Shown here: positions 1 to 7,868 of the stretch, piece after piece | Layout: every line of letters starts with the position of its first letter | Position numbering within the stretch: the first letter of the stretch is position 1 | NCBI GenBank assembly: GCA_965222445.1 | Contig: CBDCTY010000001.1 | Span: 1 to 64,000, forward strand | Direction of reading: 5' to 3' | Length of the DNA: 64,000 bases | From: GCA-958296115 sp965222445 | GTDB taxonomy: Bacteria > Chloroflexota > Dehalococcoidia > Lucifugimonadales > CAJWER01 | Program-made: the position numbers and the translations under genes | Notes under the pieces: model-generated | Told to the model about the DNA's origin: nothing | Databases searched by the model: none | Seen by the model: only the letters and a program-made list of their open reading frames with translations

Positions 1-327
1 CTCCTCCGGTATCCGGCTCGCGACAAAGCCCTCGAACAGGTCCTCCGCCATCTCCTTGCTCGACCGCGCGTCCGCTAGCGGCGCAGCCAGCCGCTCCACC
101 GCGTCCATCGCCGCCGACACGTCCGCCGCGCTGCGCCGCGAAATCGCCTCGACGCTGACCGCGCCTGGACAACTCCAGCCGACCGTGAGCTGCGCCAGCA
201 CCCGCTCCGGCAGGCCGTCGCCCTCCGCGGCCCATCGCTCCCACTCCATCACCTGCGCCCATGTCGGCCGCGTCTCCACGTCCCACCAGCCGCCCGTCGG
301 CAGCGCCACCCGCACCGGCCGGCTCAT
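1..327 (-). CDS. Phage tail assembly chaperone-like protein (partial, runs off left edge)
   Basis: The frame is open from an ATG at 327 to the window edge, giving 109 residues starting MSRPVRVALPTGGWWDVETR and still open at base 1, so the C-terminus lies outside the window. The ATG overlaps the TGA of the tail tube gene (ATGA), a typical phage translational coupling. The visible protein is small, acidic and soluble, without membrane segments. In HK97-like phages and gene transfer agents the gene directly after the tail tube encodes the tail assembly chaperone; I infer that role from position and general character, not from a diagnostic motif. Expression may involve a frameshift, as in many phages, but the relevant 3' end is not visible. 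Confidence 0.6.
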   Translation of the reverse strand, partial: MSRPVRVALPTGGWWDVETRPTWAQVMEWERWAAEGDGLPERVLAQLTVGWSCPGAVSVEAISRRSAADVSAAMDAVERLAAPLADARSSKEMAEDLFEGFVASRIPEE

Positions 328-752
328 CAGAACGCCCCCCGGCGCACGACGCCATCGACCTGCAGCGTGCACGCCCACTCGACCCGGTCGCCGACGCGGC
401 TCCGCAGGTCGTACGACACCACCCAGCACTCCCCGTGGTACTTCACGGCGCCCGGAGAGCGACCCGCCGGCCCGTACTCGAAGCCCACCGCCGCTCCGTG
501 GGTCCGCAGCGGGCCCAGCACGGCGTCCGGCCCGGAGCCCGCCGCGTCGTCGTAGATACCGGACAGCGTCACCGCCGAGTCCTCCAGACCGGCGATGAAC
601 TTCGCTCCGCCGTCGCCCAGCGCCGTGACCTCGTTCAGGTTCCGGACACCAGGCAGCCCCCGGACAGACACGATGTACGCCGACAGGTCGCGCGGCCCGC
701 CGTTCTCATCCTCTATAACGAACCGTGACACCTTCGAGTCGAAGAACGCCAT
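327..752 (-). CDS. Phage major tail (tube) protein
   Basis: 141 residues, start MAFFDSKVSRFVIEDENGG, with GGGAGGAG about 5 bases before the ATG. The pattern is that of siphophage/GTA tail tube proteins: a short N-terminal strand, then a repeated beta-rich body with DLSAYIVSVRGLPG, AVTLSGIYDDAAGSG and a C-terminal DRVEWACTLQVDG strand. Tail tube proteins of this group are 130-150 residues and polymerise into the hollow tail. The stop overlaps the start of the next gene. Upstream on the same strand lie tail terminator-like, connector and capsid genes in the usual head-to-tail order, which supports the call. The exact family was not confirmed by search. Confidence 0.75.
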   Translation of the reverse strand: MAFFDSKVSRFVIEDENGGPRDLSAYIVSVRGLPGVRNLNEVTALGDGGAKFIAGLEDSAVTLSGIYDDAAGSGPDAVLGPLRTHGAAVGFEYGPAGRSPGAVKYHGECWVVSYDLRSRVGDRVEWACTLQVDGVVRRGAF

Positions 753-1053
753 TACTCCTCCCGCTGCCTTGTGGTTCTACCGCTCCGCACAACCCGTTCA
801 CCGCGCCGCCCTTCGATACACCCCGACCAAGCGTCGGGGTACTCAGGGCGAACGGTCCCGCTGCTCCACGCCCCACACGACCCCGTTCACCGCGCCGCCC
901 TTCGATACACCCCGACGATGCGTCGGCTTACCCAGGGCGAACGGTCTTGGGTGCTTGACCGCCAGCACAACCCGTTCACCCCGAGTAGCGCCGCTGCTTT
1001 GAGCGGCGCGTATCCGCGTATCGAGGGGCCCGCGCCTCGCTCTCGACTACCCA
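753..1053. repeat. Intergenic REP-like palindromic repeats (three copies)
   Basis: About 300 bases without a gene. Three copies of a palindromic repeat occupy it, near 787-850, 887-946 and 968-1030. The core reads CCGTTCRCCCTGAGT, then a hairpin of the type CCCCGAC-GCTT-GTCGGGG, then TATCGAAGGGC. The first two copies are on the minus strand, the third on the plus strand. Such gaps are unusual inside a phage structural operon. Confidence 0.8.
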
Positions 1054-1467
1054 CTATCCCCTAACAAACCTGAACACGAAGTCCGCGGCGACGTAGGAGC
1101 CGCCCCACAGCTTCCGCGCGCCCACGTTCTCCACAGACGTCAGCCGCCCGTCGTCCACGGCGCCGCCCCACGTGTTGTCGCCGTCGACCGCCTCCTCGAC
1201 GCTCTGCGGCCCCGTCGGGTCGATGAACCGGTCCAGCGCCGCGTACGCCTCGCGCGTGCTCGCCGACGACACCAGCAGCGTCACCCTCACCCGGCCCTCG
1301 AACCCGCTCCCGCCCAGCGTCCGCGACGCCTCCCGGGAATGCAGAGACACCACCGCCGCCGGCAGCTCGTGGACAGCCTCCGGAGGATGCTCCAGCACCC
1401 GCAGCCCCGGGACCGTCTCCAGCCGTGCCCGCAGGCCCGCTTTCGCGCCGCCGATCTCGTTCGCCAT
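1054..1467 (-). CDS. Probable phage tail terminator / head-tail joining protein
   Basis: 137 residues from an ATG at 1467 (MANEIGGAKAGLRARLETV). I chose this start because it overlaps the TGA of the upstream connector gene (ATGA). A helix followed by GLRVLEHPPEAVHELPAAVV, then RVRVTLLVSSASTREAYAALDRF, matches the alpha/beta arrangement of tail terminator (gpU-like) proteins, which cap the tail tube and join it to the head. Its place between the connector and the tail tube is the canonical one. No catalytic residues are expected. It could instead be another head-completion protein of similar size. Confidence 0.6.
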   Translation of the reverse strand: MANEIGGAKAGLRARLETVPGLRVLEHPPEAVHELPAAVVSLHSREASRTLGGSGFEGRVRVTLLVSSASTREAYAALDRFIDPTGPQSVEEAVDGDNTWGGAVDDGRLTSVENVGARKLWGGSYVAADFVFRFVRG

Positions 1468-2273
1468 CACGCGCCCGTCCCGAGCGCCGGCCGGCGGTAC
1501 GGGCCCAGCAGAGCCGTCAGGTCCGTGTCGAACAGACCGCCGTTTCCGTGGCCCGGGCCTCGCCGCAGACGCGCCGCCAGGATGATCGTCGCCTCCGCGA
1601 CCGGCCCCGGGTACTCGTACACGTCGATGGCCGACCCCACTCCGTGCGCCGCCGCGGCCGTCCCGTTGACCCCGCGGTCGACCGTCAGCGTGTTCCCGGC
1701 GTAGCTCCGCACGAAGAGCTGCTCGGAGTCGATCAGCAGCGTGTGGCCCGCCTCCACGTCGGCACGGGATGAGACGACGATCTCCGACGTGCTCGCGTCG
1801 ACGGCGTTGGCCGTCTCGTTCGCCCGCCGCAGGTGCCGCCACCAGCCCCACTGACCGGAAATCGACACACGCTGCGGTCCGGACGGCCACGACGTCCTGT
1901 CCCCCGCGTACGGAAGAACGCGGCCGTATGGCCGGGACTGCGAATTCGACGCATTCTCGGGGTCCGCGTTCGACGGCAGCAGCAGAAAGTCCGACTCCGG
2001 CCACGTAGTCTCGTACTCCCGGTCGCCGTCCTCGTCCGTCCGCAGTCCCCCGGGGTCGACGGCGATCAGGTCAGGCACCAGCAGCGTCGGGCCGTCCGGG
2101 CCGTCGAACTTCCGCGCCGCCGACAGCTCGTGGAAGTGCCGGTTGCAGTGCCGGTCGACGACCCTCGACGCATGCTCCAGCAGCGACACCAGCCGCGCGT
2201 CCTCGTCCGACCCCACGATGTTCAGCACCGCGGAGCCCTTGAATACGTCCAGCGAAACATAAGCGTTAGCCAT
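1467..2273 (-). CDS. Phage head-tail connector (gp6-like) protein
   Basis: 268 residues from an ATG at 2273, with AAAGGA about 7 bases upstream. The N-terminal region (MANAYVSLDVFKG...DEDARLVSLLEHASRVVDRHCNRHF) has the helical pattern of gp6/adaptor proteins that dock under the portal ring. The middle holds a beta-rich segment (YETTWPESDFLLLP, EIVVSSRADVEAGHTLLIDSEQLFV) that resembles an inserted Ig-like or decoration module and makes the protein longer than the usual 100-200 residue adaptor. The C-terminus (AEATIILAARLRRG) returns to helix. It overlaps the downstream gene by 4 bases. An IS lies immediately upstream, between it and the capsid gene. Confidence 0.65.
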   Translation of the reverse strand: MANAYVSLDVFKGSAVLNIVGSDEDARLVSLLEHASRVVDRHCNRHFHELSAARKFDGPDGPTLLVPDLIAVDPGGLRTDEDGDREYETTWPESDFLLLPSNADPENASNSQSRPYGRVLPYAGDRTSWPSGPQRVSISGQWGWWRHLRRANETANAVDASTSEIVVSSRADVEAGHTLLIDSEQLFVRSYAGNTLTVDRGVNGTAAAAHGVGSAIDVYEYPGPVAEATIILAARLRRGPGHGNGGLFDTDLTALLGPYRRPALGTGA

Positions 2274-2515
2274 GATTTGATCCTTTAGTGGATAGTGGAT
2301 AGTGAATAGTGGATAGTTAAGAGTTAGCCCGAATCCACCGATGGACATGGATGGACGGCGTGAGGACAGTGGAAGAGGAGTGAGGGAGTTACAGGGGCGA
2401 TGATCCGGGCTCGAATTCGGGTAGACGGGAGGTTGGCGGGGGGTCTGCAGGCGCTTTTGGGGGCGCCAATGGCGGTCTGCGATGGGCGCTGTGGGACAAG
2501 ATGAGGACAGAGGAC
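2274..2515. repeat. Intergenic stretch with 7-bp (TAGTGGA) microsatellite
   Basis: At 2286-2320 a tandem TAGTGGA/TAGTGAA tract is present. Similar tracts on the opposite strand (CCACTAT/CCACTAC) occur at 4223-4245, 7700-7730 and 7756-7785, in each case close to the edge of a phage or surface gene. No gene is seen here. Any promoter would now serve only the connector-tail half of the phage cluster. Confidence 0.6.
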
Positions 2516-4011
2516 GCGGCAAGAGGCGCTCGCGGACCAGGGTGGCGCGAGTTGGCGGGGACGTTCAGTTGGCCTGATGGCGGGTCAGTGGCAAACGGGC
2601 GCCGTCAGGTCGGGAGTGGAATGGCTCGCAATCGAGCCAGGGCGCGAGTGAACTGGGTTTCCCAAGGCCAGCCCTGTGGCAGATGCAAAGTGAGGCGGCG
2701 GGCCGAGCGGGTGAGCCGTCCGGCCAGGGAGAAGAAGCGCCGCCGGAGGGTCCTGGTGGTCACCACCCCCTCGCCCAGACCGATGCGGGCTGTCCAGCGG
2801 GCCAGGTTGTGGGCCATCACCTGGACCGCCAGCCAGGCGGCGTTGGCGGCGAAGCGGCCCGAGGGGAGATGGTTGAGTCCGACGCCGTACTTCAGGTCTC
2901 GGATGGCATTCTCGATCTCGGCGTGGCGGCGGTGGTCGGCCTCCAGTTCCAGGGTCTCCCCGTCCCGGTCGGTGATGAAGCCGTGATAGCTGTAGGTGGC
3001 GAAGAGGGCCAGTTGGGAACCGGGCGTGGGCTTCACCCGCCGCACGATGAGCCGTACCGGCGCGGCGTCGGGCTCACTCTGGAAGGGGGTGTAGGTGATC
3101 TCGGCCACATCGGCGGCGCCGTCCATCCAGTAGGGAACCGGCGTCCAGGCATCTTCGGGTATCGCCTCGATGAGATTGTGCAGGCTTTTGTGCTGGCGGA
3201 TGGTGATGGAGAAGCGCACGTCCAGCTTGCGGCAGACGACGACCAGGGCGTGGGTGTAGAAGCCGCTGTCGGCCCGCACCGTGAGTTGTCCCCTGGCCCC
3301 GCCGTAGCGCACCCGCCCCACCGTTTCCCGCAGGAAGTGGGCGGCGCCGCGGGCGGTGTTGGCGCGGCCCTCACGCAGCCGGGCCATCAGCACGTCGCCG
3401 GTTCCGGCGGCAATGGCCAGCAGCGGGTGATAGCCCCGCTTGCCGGTATAGCCGTGGTGGCGGGCGCCCTCCTTGGCCAGTCCGTAGGTCTCGCAGATCG
3501 TCGAATCAAGGTCGATGGTGAACGGTGCGTCGCTGGGTCCGGCCCCAGCCGCCCAGGCCTGGGCCAGCAGCTCCCGGCTCACCCGGTCCAGTTGGCGGAC
3601 ATGGCCCCACCGGAAACTGCGCAGGAAGGTGCCCAGGGTGGAGGGCGCCTTGACCGTGCCGCCCAGGGTGCGGGCTGTCCCCCCGGTGCGCAACACATCG
3701 GCGTCGTCAATACAGTCGCCGCCAGCCAGCGCAGACGCAACCAGGGTCATCATCTTGTCGCCCGTGTTGGCCCGGCCCGGCGCATTGCCCAGGTCGAGGC
3801 ACTGCTGAACGAGTTGGGGCAGGCCGAGGCGCAGGGCGAGGGTGGCCGGAAGGATCAGCCCGGCATTGGCCACCAGGCGGTGATCGTCGAAGGCGATACG
3901 GATGCGGTCGGGGTGGTGGCGTGGTAGCATCTATTGGGTGCTCCTTTTCTGGGGGTGGGTTTCGTGTTTCAAAACCATTATCCCAGATTCACAGGAGCAC
4001 CCTCTTGCCGC
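2516..4011 (-). mobile_element. IS1380-type insertion sequence (boundaries tentative)
   Basis: One transposase gene is bracketed by a candidate inverted repeat: GCGGCAAGAGG at 2516-2526 and its exact complement CCTCTTGCCGC at 4001-4011, with the match continuing loosely (GCTC). The length of about 1.5 kb is normal for a one-gene IS. A direct repeat is not certain: AGGAC lies at 2511-2515 and again at 4015-4019, three bases beyond the right end. An internal 10-bp inverted repeat (GGGTGCTCCT 3936-3945, AGGAGCACCC 3993-4002) lies just upstream of the transposase start. The element separates the capsid gene from the connector gene. Confidence 0.6.
2605..3930 (-). CDS. IS1380-family DDE transposase
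   Basis: 441 residues with a ribosome site AAAGGAG 10 bases before the ATG. The family pattern is clear: an N-terminal helical region (ANAGLILPATLALRLG), first catalytic Asp in FTIDLDSTICETYG (about residue 139), the YTGKRGYHPLLA block, second Asp in LTVRADSGFYTHA (about 217), and the C-terminal Glu in RRHAEIENAIRDLKYG (about 336). The reading frame is complete, so the enzyme could be active. It catalyses cut-and-paste movement of its own element. It differs strongly in sequence from the second IS1380 transposase at 15662-17191. Confidence 0.9.
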   Translation of the reverse strand: MLPRHHPDRIRIAFDDHRLVANAGLILPATLALRLGLPQLVQQCLDLGNAPGRANTGDKMMTLVASALAGGDCIDDADVLRTGGTARTLGGTVKAPSTLGTFLRSFRWGHVRQLDRVSRELLAQAWAAGAGPSDAPFTIDLDSTICETYGLAKEGARHHGYTGKRGYHPLLAIAAGTGDVLMARLREGRANTARGAAHFLRETVGRVRYGGARGQLTVRADSGFYTHALVVVCRKLDVRFSITIRQHKSLHNLIEAIPEDAWTPVPYWMDGAADVAEITYTPFQSEPDAAPVRLIVRRVKPTPGSQLALFATYSYHGFITDRDGETLELEADHRRHAEIENAIRDLKYGVGLNHLPSGRFAANAAWLAVQVMAHNLARWTARIGLGEGVVTTRTLRRRFFSLAGRLTRSARRLTLHLPQGWPWETQFTRALARLRAIPLPT

Positions 4012-4251
4012 TTCAGGACACTGACCCGACGCCCTCCTTCGGTGGATTCGAGGTTAGGAGTGGGAAGGTCGCGTGGGCCCCGCGATACGCGCCGCTCCCC
4101 GGCTGCCCTGAGTGCCCGGACACCCCGGTCGGGGTGTATCGAAGGGCGTTACTCGGGGTGAACGGGTTGCGGGGCGCGGACGGCGGGAGCGCCCGACCGA
4201 CCGGTCGGGCGCTCCCCAACTAGCCACTACCCACTACCCACTACCCCGCCC
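4012..4251. repeat. REP-like repeats and CCACTAC microsatellite
   Basis: The stretch between the IS and the end of the capsid gene contains REP-like palindromes at about 4080-4172 (core CCCCGGTCGGGGTGTATCGAAGGGC) and a 7-bp CCACTAC tract at 4223-4245. No gene is visible. Confidence 0.6.
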
Positions 4252-5730
4252 CTACGCCACGCCCGTGATGTCGTACTGCAGCGCCGTGTGCGTCGCATTC
4301 GACCTCGACCCGCTGCGCTCCGACAGCCCGTGGCGGAAGCTCACCGTCACCACCGTCTGCCGCTTCTGGGTGTCCCGGTACACGTCGACCGTGATGTCGC
4401 GCCGGAAACCCTGCGCCCACTGCGTCCGGTTGAACACCAGCAGCCGGCCCGTGTTGGACCCGTTGCCCGCGTCCGTCACCTTGCCGTCCGTGTCGGCCAG
4501 CTTCATCTGCTCCGACACGATCACCGGGATTCCCTCGACCGCGCCCAGCATCCCAGTCACCAACGTCGCGTTCGGTCCCAGCTTGTCCATCGTCCTGAAC
4601 TGGCTGATCCCCTGCGCGCGGATGAACGTGTTGACGTCCATCACCCACGCCAGCTCCGACGGGCGCGCGCCGTACTTGCCCAGCTTCGCTCGGACCTCGT
4701 TGAACATGTCGTCCGAGACAGCGCCCCCGTGGTCGCTCGCCTGCGCCGCGTTGTCCTTCAGCGGCAGGTGCAGCAGACCGTCGTACCCGATCAGCCAGTG
4801 CCCCTTGCCCGCGTCGCCCGCCGCGATCGTTGCCCCGTCCGCGTTGATGTTGTTCGTCGCCGTCCTGTCCGCGTTCAGGATCACGTCGTCCAGCGTCTCC
4901 GCGACGTTGCGCACCAGCCCGGCGCGAATCTCCGGCAGCATCGCGATCACCGCGTCCTCCTCCAGCGTGAAGGAGTACGGCACCTGCCCCACCAGCTCGT
5001 GCGCCGTCAGCGTCGTCTTCCCCGTGCCCAGCGCCGTCCCCGTCGCCGCCGCGTTCTCGCTCCCCGGGTAGAAGTTCACGTCCCCGAGCTGACGCGGCAT
5101 CTCGAACGGGTTCGACGGCATGGAGATCGTCCGCACCAGCGGCGCCACCAGCGTCTGAAGGTTCACGTCCATCCACAGCTCGCGCGCCTCCAGCGTCGCC
5201 ACCAGCTCGTCGCCGGACCCCGCCGTCGTGCTGTCCATCGCCGCACGCGTCATCGACTGCAGCATCGACCGCCCGAACGACTCGAACTGCCCCGTCCCCC
5301 GGTCCGCAACCGTGTACCAGTCGCTCAGCCGACGCGACGCCGCCTGGTGCGACTCCTCGATCGCCGCCGGCGTCGCGTTCGCGACCAGCGACCGCTTCGC
5401 CTGCTCCGCCCGCTCCAGCCACGCCGGGCCCGACGCCTCCCGCGCCTGCGACCGCGCCAGCCGCCTCAGCAGCCCCAGGTCCAGCACGTCCATGCCCGAG
5501 TACGGGCCCTCCGTCACCAGCGGCGACTCGTACTCGCCCGTCTCCCGCGCCAGCGCCTCCCGGCGCGACGCCCGCTCCCGCTCCTGGATCCGCGCCACCT
5601 CGCCCTGCAGCCGCCCCGTCTCCTCGGTCAGGAGACTCACCTCCTGCGCCACCGGGTCTATCCGCTCGCTGACGAAGCTGTTGATCTCCGCCAGGTCCCT
5701 CTTGATCGCCTCGACGTCCGTCTTCGACAT
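4252..5730 (-). CDS. HK97-fold phage major capsid protein
   Basis: 492 residues. The ATG at 5730 is preferred over an in-frame upstream ATG because AGGAGG lies 10 bases before it. Residues 1-75 form a charged coiled coil (DVEAIKRDLAEINSFVSER...), the scaffold-like delta domain normally removed by the prohead protease. The rest shows the HK97 capsid pattern: VAPLVRTISMPSNPFEMPRQLGDVNFYPG, GQVPYSFTLEEDAVIAMLPEIRAGLVRNVAETLDDVILN, a GHWLIGYDGLLHLPL segment, and C-terminal GIPVIVSEQM and DITVDVYRDTQKRQ strands. It forms the icosahedral shell. The protease gene lies upstream on the same strand, as in HK97, but 465 bases of repeats separate them. Confidence 0.9.
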   Translation of the reverse strand: MSKTDVEAIKRDLAEINSFVSERIDPVAQEVSLLTEETGRLQGEVARIQERERASRREALARETGEYESPLVTEGPYSGMDVLDLGLLRRLARSQAREASGPAWLERAEQAKRSLVANATPAAIEESHQAASRRLSDWYTVADRGTGQFESFGRSMLQSMTRAAMDSTTAGSGDELVATLEARELWMDVNLQTLVAPLVRTISMPSNPFEMPRQLGDVNFYPGSENAAATGTALGTGKTTLTAHELVGQVPYSFTLEEDAVIAMLPEIRAGLVRNVAETLDDVILNADRTATNNINADGATIAAGDAGKGHWLIGYDGLLHLPLKDNAAQASDHGGAVSDDMFNEVRAKLGKYGARPSELAWVMDVNTFIRAQGISQFRTMDKLGPNATLVTGMLGAVEGIPVIVSEQMKLADTDGKVTDAGNGSNTGRLLVFNRTQWAQGFRRDITVDVYRDTQKRQTVVTVSFRHGLSERSGSRSNATHTALQYDITGVA

Positions 5731-6195
5731 ATCCCTGAGACCTCCTGGATTGTGTACCTTCCGCTTCTTTCGATCCGTCCGCCCCACACAGCCCGTTCAC
5801 CCCGCGTGCAGCCCTTCGATACACCCCGACGAAGCGTCGGGGCACTCAGGGCAAACGGGTCCTTGCTTCACGTCACCCGCCAACTCATACCGTTCACCCC
5901 GAGTAGCGTCGCTGCTTCAGCGGCGCGTATCGAGGGGCCCGCGCAACCACATCGTCGCCCTCACCCTGGCCCTCTCCCGCCGGAGGAGATGGGACTCTTG
6001 GAGGCTGCCTTACCTCCTCTCCCTCGACGGGAGAGGATTGAGGTGAGGGTGAATCCCCGGAGGTGGGGCAGGGGAGCCCGCCGGGGCAACCGGGTCGTGG
6101 AGTAGGCCTTTCATATTTGTTGTCGTACCCACCCGACCCGGCTGCCCCGGCCTGAACCCCCGCCTCCGCCATCCCCGCGGCAGCTCCCGCTTCCG
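5731..6195. repeat. REP-like repeats between prohead protease and capsid genes
   Basis: This 465-base gap holds REP palindromes near 5796-5862 and 5889-5940 (GTTCACCCCGAGTAGCGTCGCTGC type). It also holds a second repeat family at about 5966-6060, the CTCTCCCTCGACGGGAGAGG hairpin followed by TGAGGTGAGGGTGAATCCC. Two genes that are normally a few bases apart in phages are separated by chromosomal-type repeats. No coding frame was found. Confidence 0.75.
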
Positions 6196-6819
6196 TCATT
6201 CCCGTGAACGATGGAATCCATCCCCGACGCCGCCCGACAGCGCCCGCAGCGCGCTCCCGACCGCGGCCCCGATCTCCGCCAACTCGCCGCCGGCCTCCCC
6301 GCGCGGCGCCTCCTCATCGTCCTCCACACACGCCGCGATCAGCAGCCGCTGAGACTCCCGCAGCGCGTCTGGGTCCGCCGGCACCGCCACGATCGACCAC
6401 TCCAGCAGCTCCGAGCGCGAGTCCCGCAGCCGCCCGCCCTCAACGGGCCGGCTCTCCAGCGGCAGCCAGCTTATCGACGCCGCCCGCAGGAACCCCTGGT
6501 CCCACGCGTTGCGGACGCGCTGCGCGAACGGGTCGCCCTCCAGAAACTCGAACTCCGCCACGATCCGCCCGCCCGGCCCGCGGTCCAGCTCCACCGTCCG
6601 GCCGATCGGCAGCCCGCCCGACGGCGACCGGCCGACCGCGTCGTGAGCCCACATCACCACCGGGTTCCGCGAGTAGCCCTCCGTCGACAGCCCGCCCAGG
6701 TCCAGGTCCGGCTGCGTCCGCGCCGACTCGTTCGCCGCGATCGTCACCCGGTAGCGGCCGTCCTCCACCGCGCTCCGCTCCACGATGTCCATGTAAGCCG
6801 ACCTGACCTCCGCAACCAT
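6196..6819 (-). CDS. HK97-family prohead protease
   Basis: 207 residues. The start ATG at 6819 is chosen over a longer in-frame start inside repeats because AAAGGAGG lies 5-6 bases upstream. HK97 prohead proteases are 170-230 residues and use a Ser-His pair: here His lies in VVMWAHDAVGRSPSGG (about residue 55) and Ser in FLRAASISWLPLE (about residue 105). The N-terminal YMDIVERSAVEDGRYRVTI and later LLEWSIVAVPADPDALRE are the expected flanking strands. It trims the scaffold domain of the capsid protein during head maturation. Pro-Gly and Ala-rich C-terminus varies in the family. Confidence 0.88.
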   Translation of the reverse strand: MVAEVRSAYMDIVERSAVEDGRYRVTIAANESARTQPDLDLGGLSTEGYSRNPVVMWAHDAVGRSPSGGLPIGRTVELDRGPGGRIVAEFEFLEGDPFAQRVRNAWDQGFLRAASISWLPLESRPVEGGRLRDSRSELLEWSIVAVPADPDALRESQRLLIAACVEDDEEAPRGEAGGELAEIGAAVGSALRALSGGVGDGFHRSRE

Positions 6820-6870
6820 TCGCGCCTCCTTTGATTTGACGTCCCAACCGTTCGCCCCGAGCACCCCTCC

Positions 6871-7350
6871 GTCGTTCCCGCGAAGGCGGGAACCCATCCC
6901 TCCAGGGCCGGGGCAGGGGAATCACCCCGGCCCCACACACCCCGTTCGCCCTGAGTAGCCCCCGACGCTTCATCGGCGCGTATCGAAGGGCCGCGGCACC
7001 GCACCACTCCGTCGTTCCCGCGAAGGCGGGAACCCATCCCTCCAGGGCCAGGGCAGGGGAATCACCCCGGCCCCACACAACCCGTTCGCCCTGAGTAGCC
7101 CCCGACGCTTCATCGGCGCGAATCGAAGGGCCGCGCCACCGCACCCCTCCGTCGTTCCCGCGAAGGCGGGAACCCATCCCTCCAGGGCCGGGGCAGGGGA
7201 ATCACCCTGCCCCCACACACCCCGTTCGCCCTGAGTAGCCCCCGACGCTTCATCGGCGCGAATCGAAGGGCCGCGCCACCGCACCCCTCCGTCGTTCCCG
7301 CGAAGGCGGGAACCCATTCCTCCAGGGCCGGGGCAGGGGAATCACCCCGC
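6871..7350. repeat. 140-bp direct tandem repeat, about 3.4 copies
   Basis: Copies of GTCGTTCCCGCGAAGGCGGG start at 6871, 7011, 7151 and 7291, an exact 140-base period. Each unit joins two repeat families found elsewhere in the window: the TCCCGCGAAGGCGGGAA palindrome and the CCGTTCGCCCTGAGTAGCCCCCGACGCTTCATCGG palindrome ending TATCGAAGGGCC. Units differ at only a few bases, so the amplification is recent. Short open frames across it are artefacts of the repeat. Confidence 0.9.
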
Positions 7351-7364
7351 CGTATCGAAGGGCC

Positions 7365-7475
7365 ACAAAAAGACGCCCCCGGACGGTCCCGCTTGCGGGG
7401 ACCCGACGGGGGCGTCTCGCCCTCCTATGATGTGGCTCCGTCTCGGAGCGCCGCTCTATCGCGTCGCCAACAAGC
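7365..7475 (-). ncRNA. Possible small RNA ending in the 7367-7418 terminator
   Basis: On the minus strand a perfect -35 hexamer TTGACA (7502-7497) is followed after about 15 bases by a weak -10 (TACTAG, 7481-7476). About 100 bases later comes the terminator. The interval contains a hairpin GCTCCG-AGA-CGGAGC (7435-7449) and no plausible reading frame. This is the layout of an independent small RNA or a leader/attenuator for the phage genes downstream. I do not recognise a known family; the -10 and spacer are poor. Confidence 0.35.
7367..7418 (-). terminator. Strong rho-independent terminator (minus strand)
   Basis: A 10-bp stem AGACGCCCCC/GGGGGCGTCT (7371-7380 with 7408-7417) encloses a second hairpin GTCCC-GCTTGC-GGGGAC. 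On the minus strand it is followed directly by TTTTT (complement of 7367-7371). No protein gene ends just upstream on that strand, so it probably terminates a short RNA. Confidence 0.8.
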
Positions 7476-7509
7476 CTAGTACATCCGTTCTGTCACTGTC
7501 AACCCCCGC

Positions 7510-7790
7510 ATGACCCCACCCGTCGTTCCCGCGAAGGCGGGAACCCATCGCCGCCCCCACCCGTCGTTCCCGCAAAGAGCCTGCCCTCGCGTAGGCGGAG
7601 GCGGGAACCCACCCGCCACCACCTCCCCCGCAATCCCCCACCTCCGTCCCGCGCACCCCCGGCCCCCACCGCGCTCGTTCCCGCCGCCGACGAACCCCTC
7701 CCAACTATCCACTATCCACTATCCACTACTCGCCCCCGCCGCCGACGAACCCCTCCCAACTATCCACTATCCACTATCCACTAAATCGCT
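7510..7790. repeat. Repeat-only interval upstream of the GLUG protein gene
   Basis: The stretch contains two TCGTTCCCGC...GCGGGAAC palindromes (7519-7550 and 7560-7613). It also contains two copies of CGCCGCCGACGAACCCCTCCCAACTATCC followed by CCACTAT tandem tracts (7680-7730 and 7738-7785). No gene is visible. Confidence 0.7.
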
Positions 7791-7802
7791 ACCCTCCATT
7801 GC

Positions 7803-7830
7803 TTGACTCTTGACTGCCGGGATGTATACT
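7803..7830 (+). promoter_or_regulatory. Sigma-70 type promoter of the GLUG surface protein
   Basis: TTGACT at 7803-7808 and TATACT at 7825-7830 are 16 bases apart. Transcription would begin near 7837, giving a leader of about 30 bases before the ATG at 7869. Confidence 0.75.
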
Positions 7831-7868
7831 TACCCTGTACAGCTACGATGTGCAGGAGATTGCCTGAG

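Noticed and set aside
2683..3927. 414-codon plus-strand frame opposite the IS1380 transposase
   Set aside because: Antisense shadow, no ribosome site, Gly/Gln-rich without motifs.
4288..6105. 605-codon plus-strand frame opposite the capsid gene
   Set aside because: Arg/Pro-rich shadow; the capsid protein is clear on the minus strand.
6440..7317. Several 97-245 codon minus-strand frames starting MGSRLRGND
   Set aside because: They are translations of the REP palindrome and the 140-bp repeat, not genes.
7456..7712. Minus-strand frames of 78-82 codons near the terminator
   Set aside because: They lie across REP palindromes and the putative small RNA promoter, without a ribosome site.
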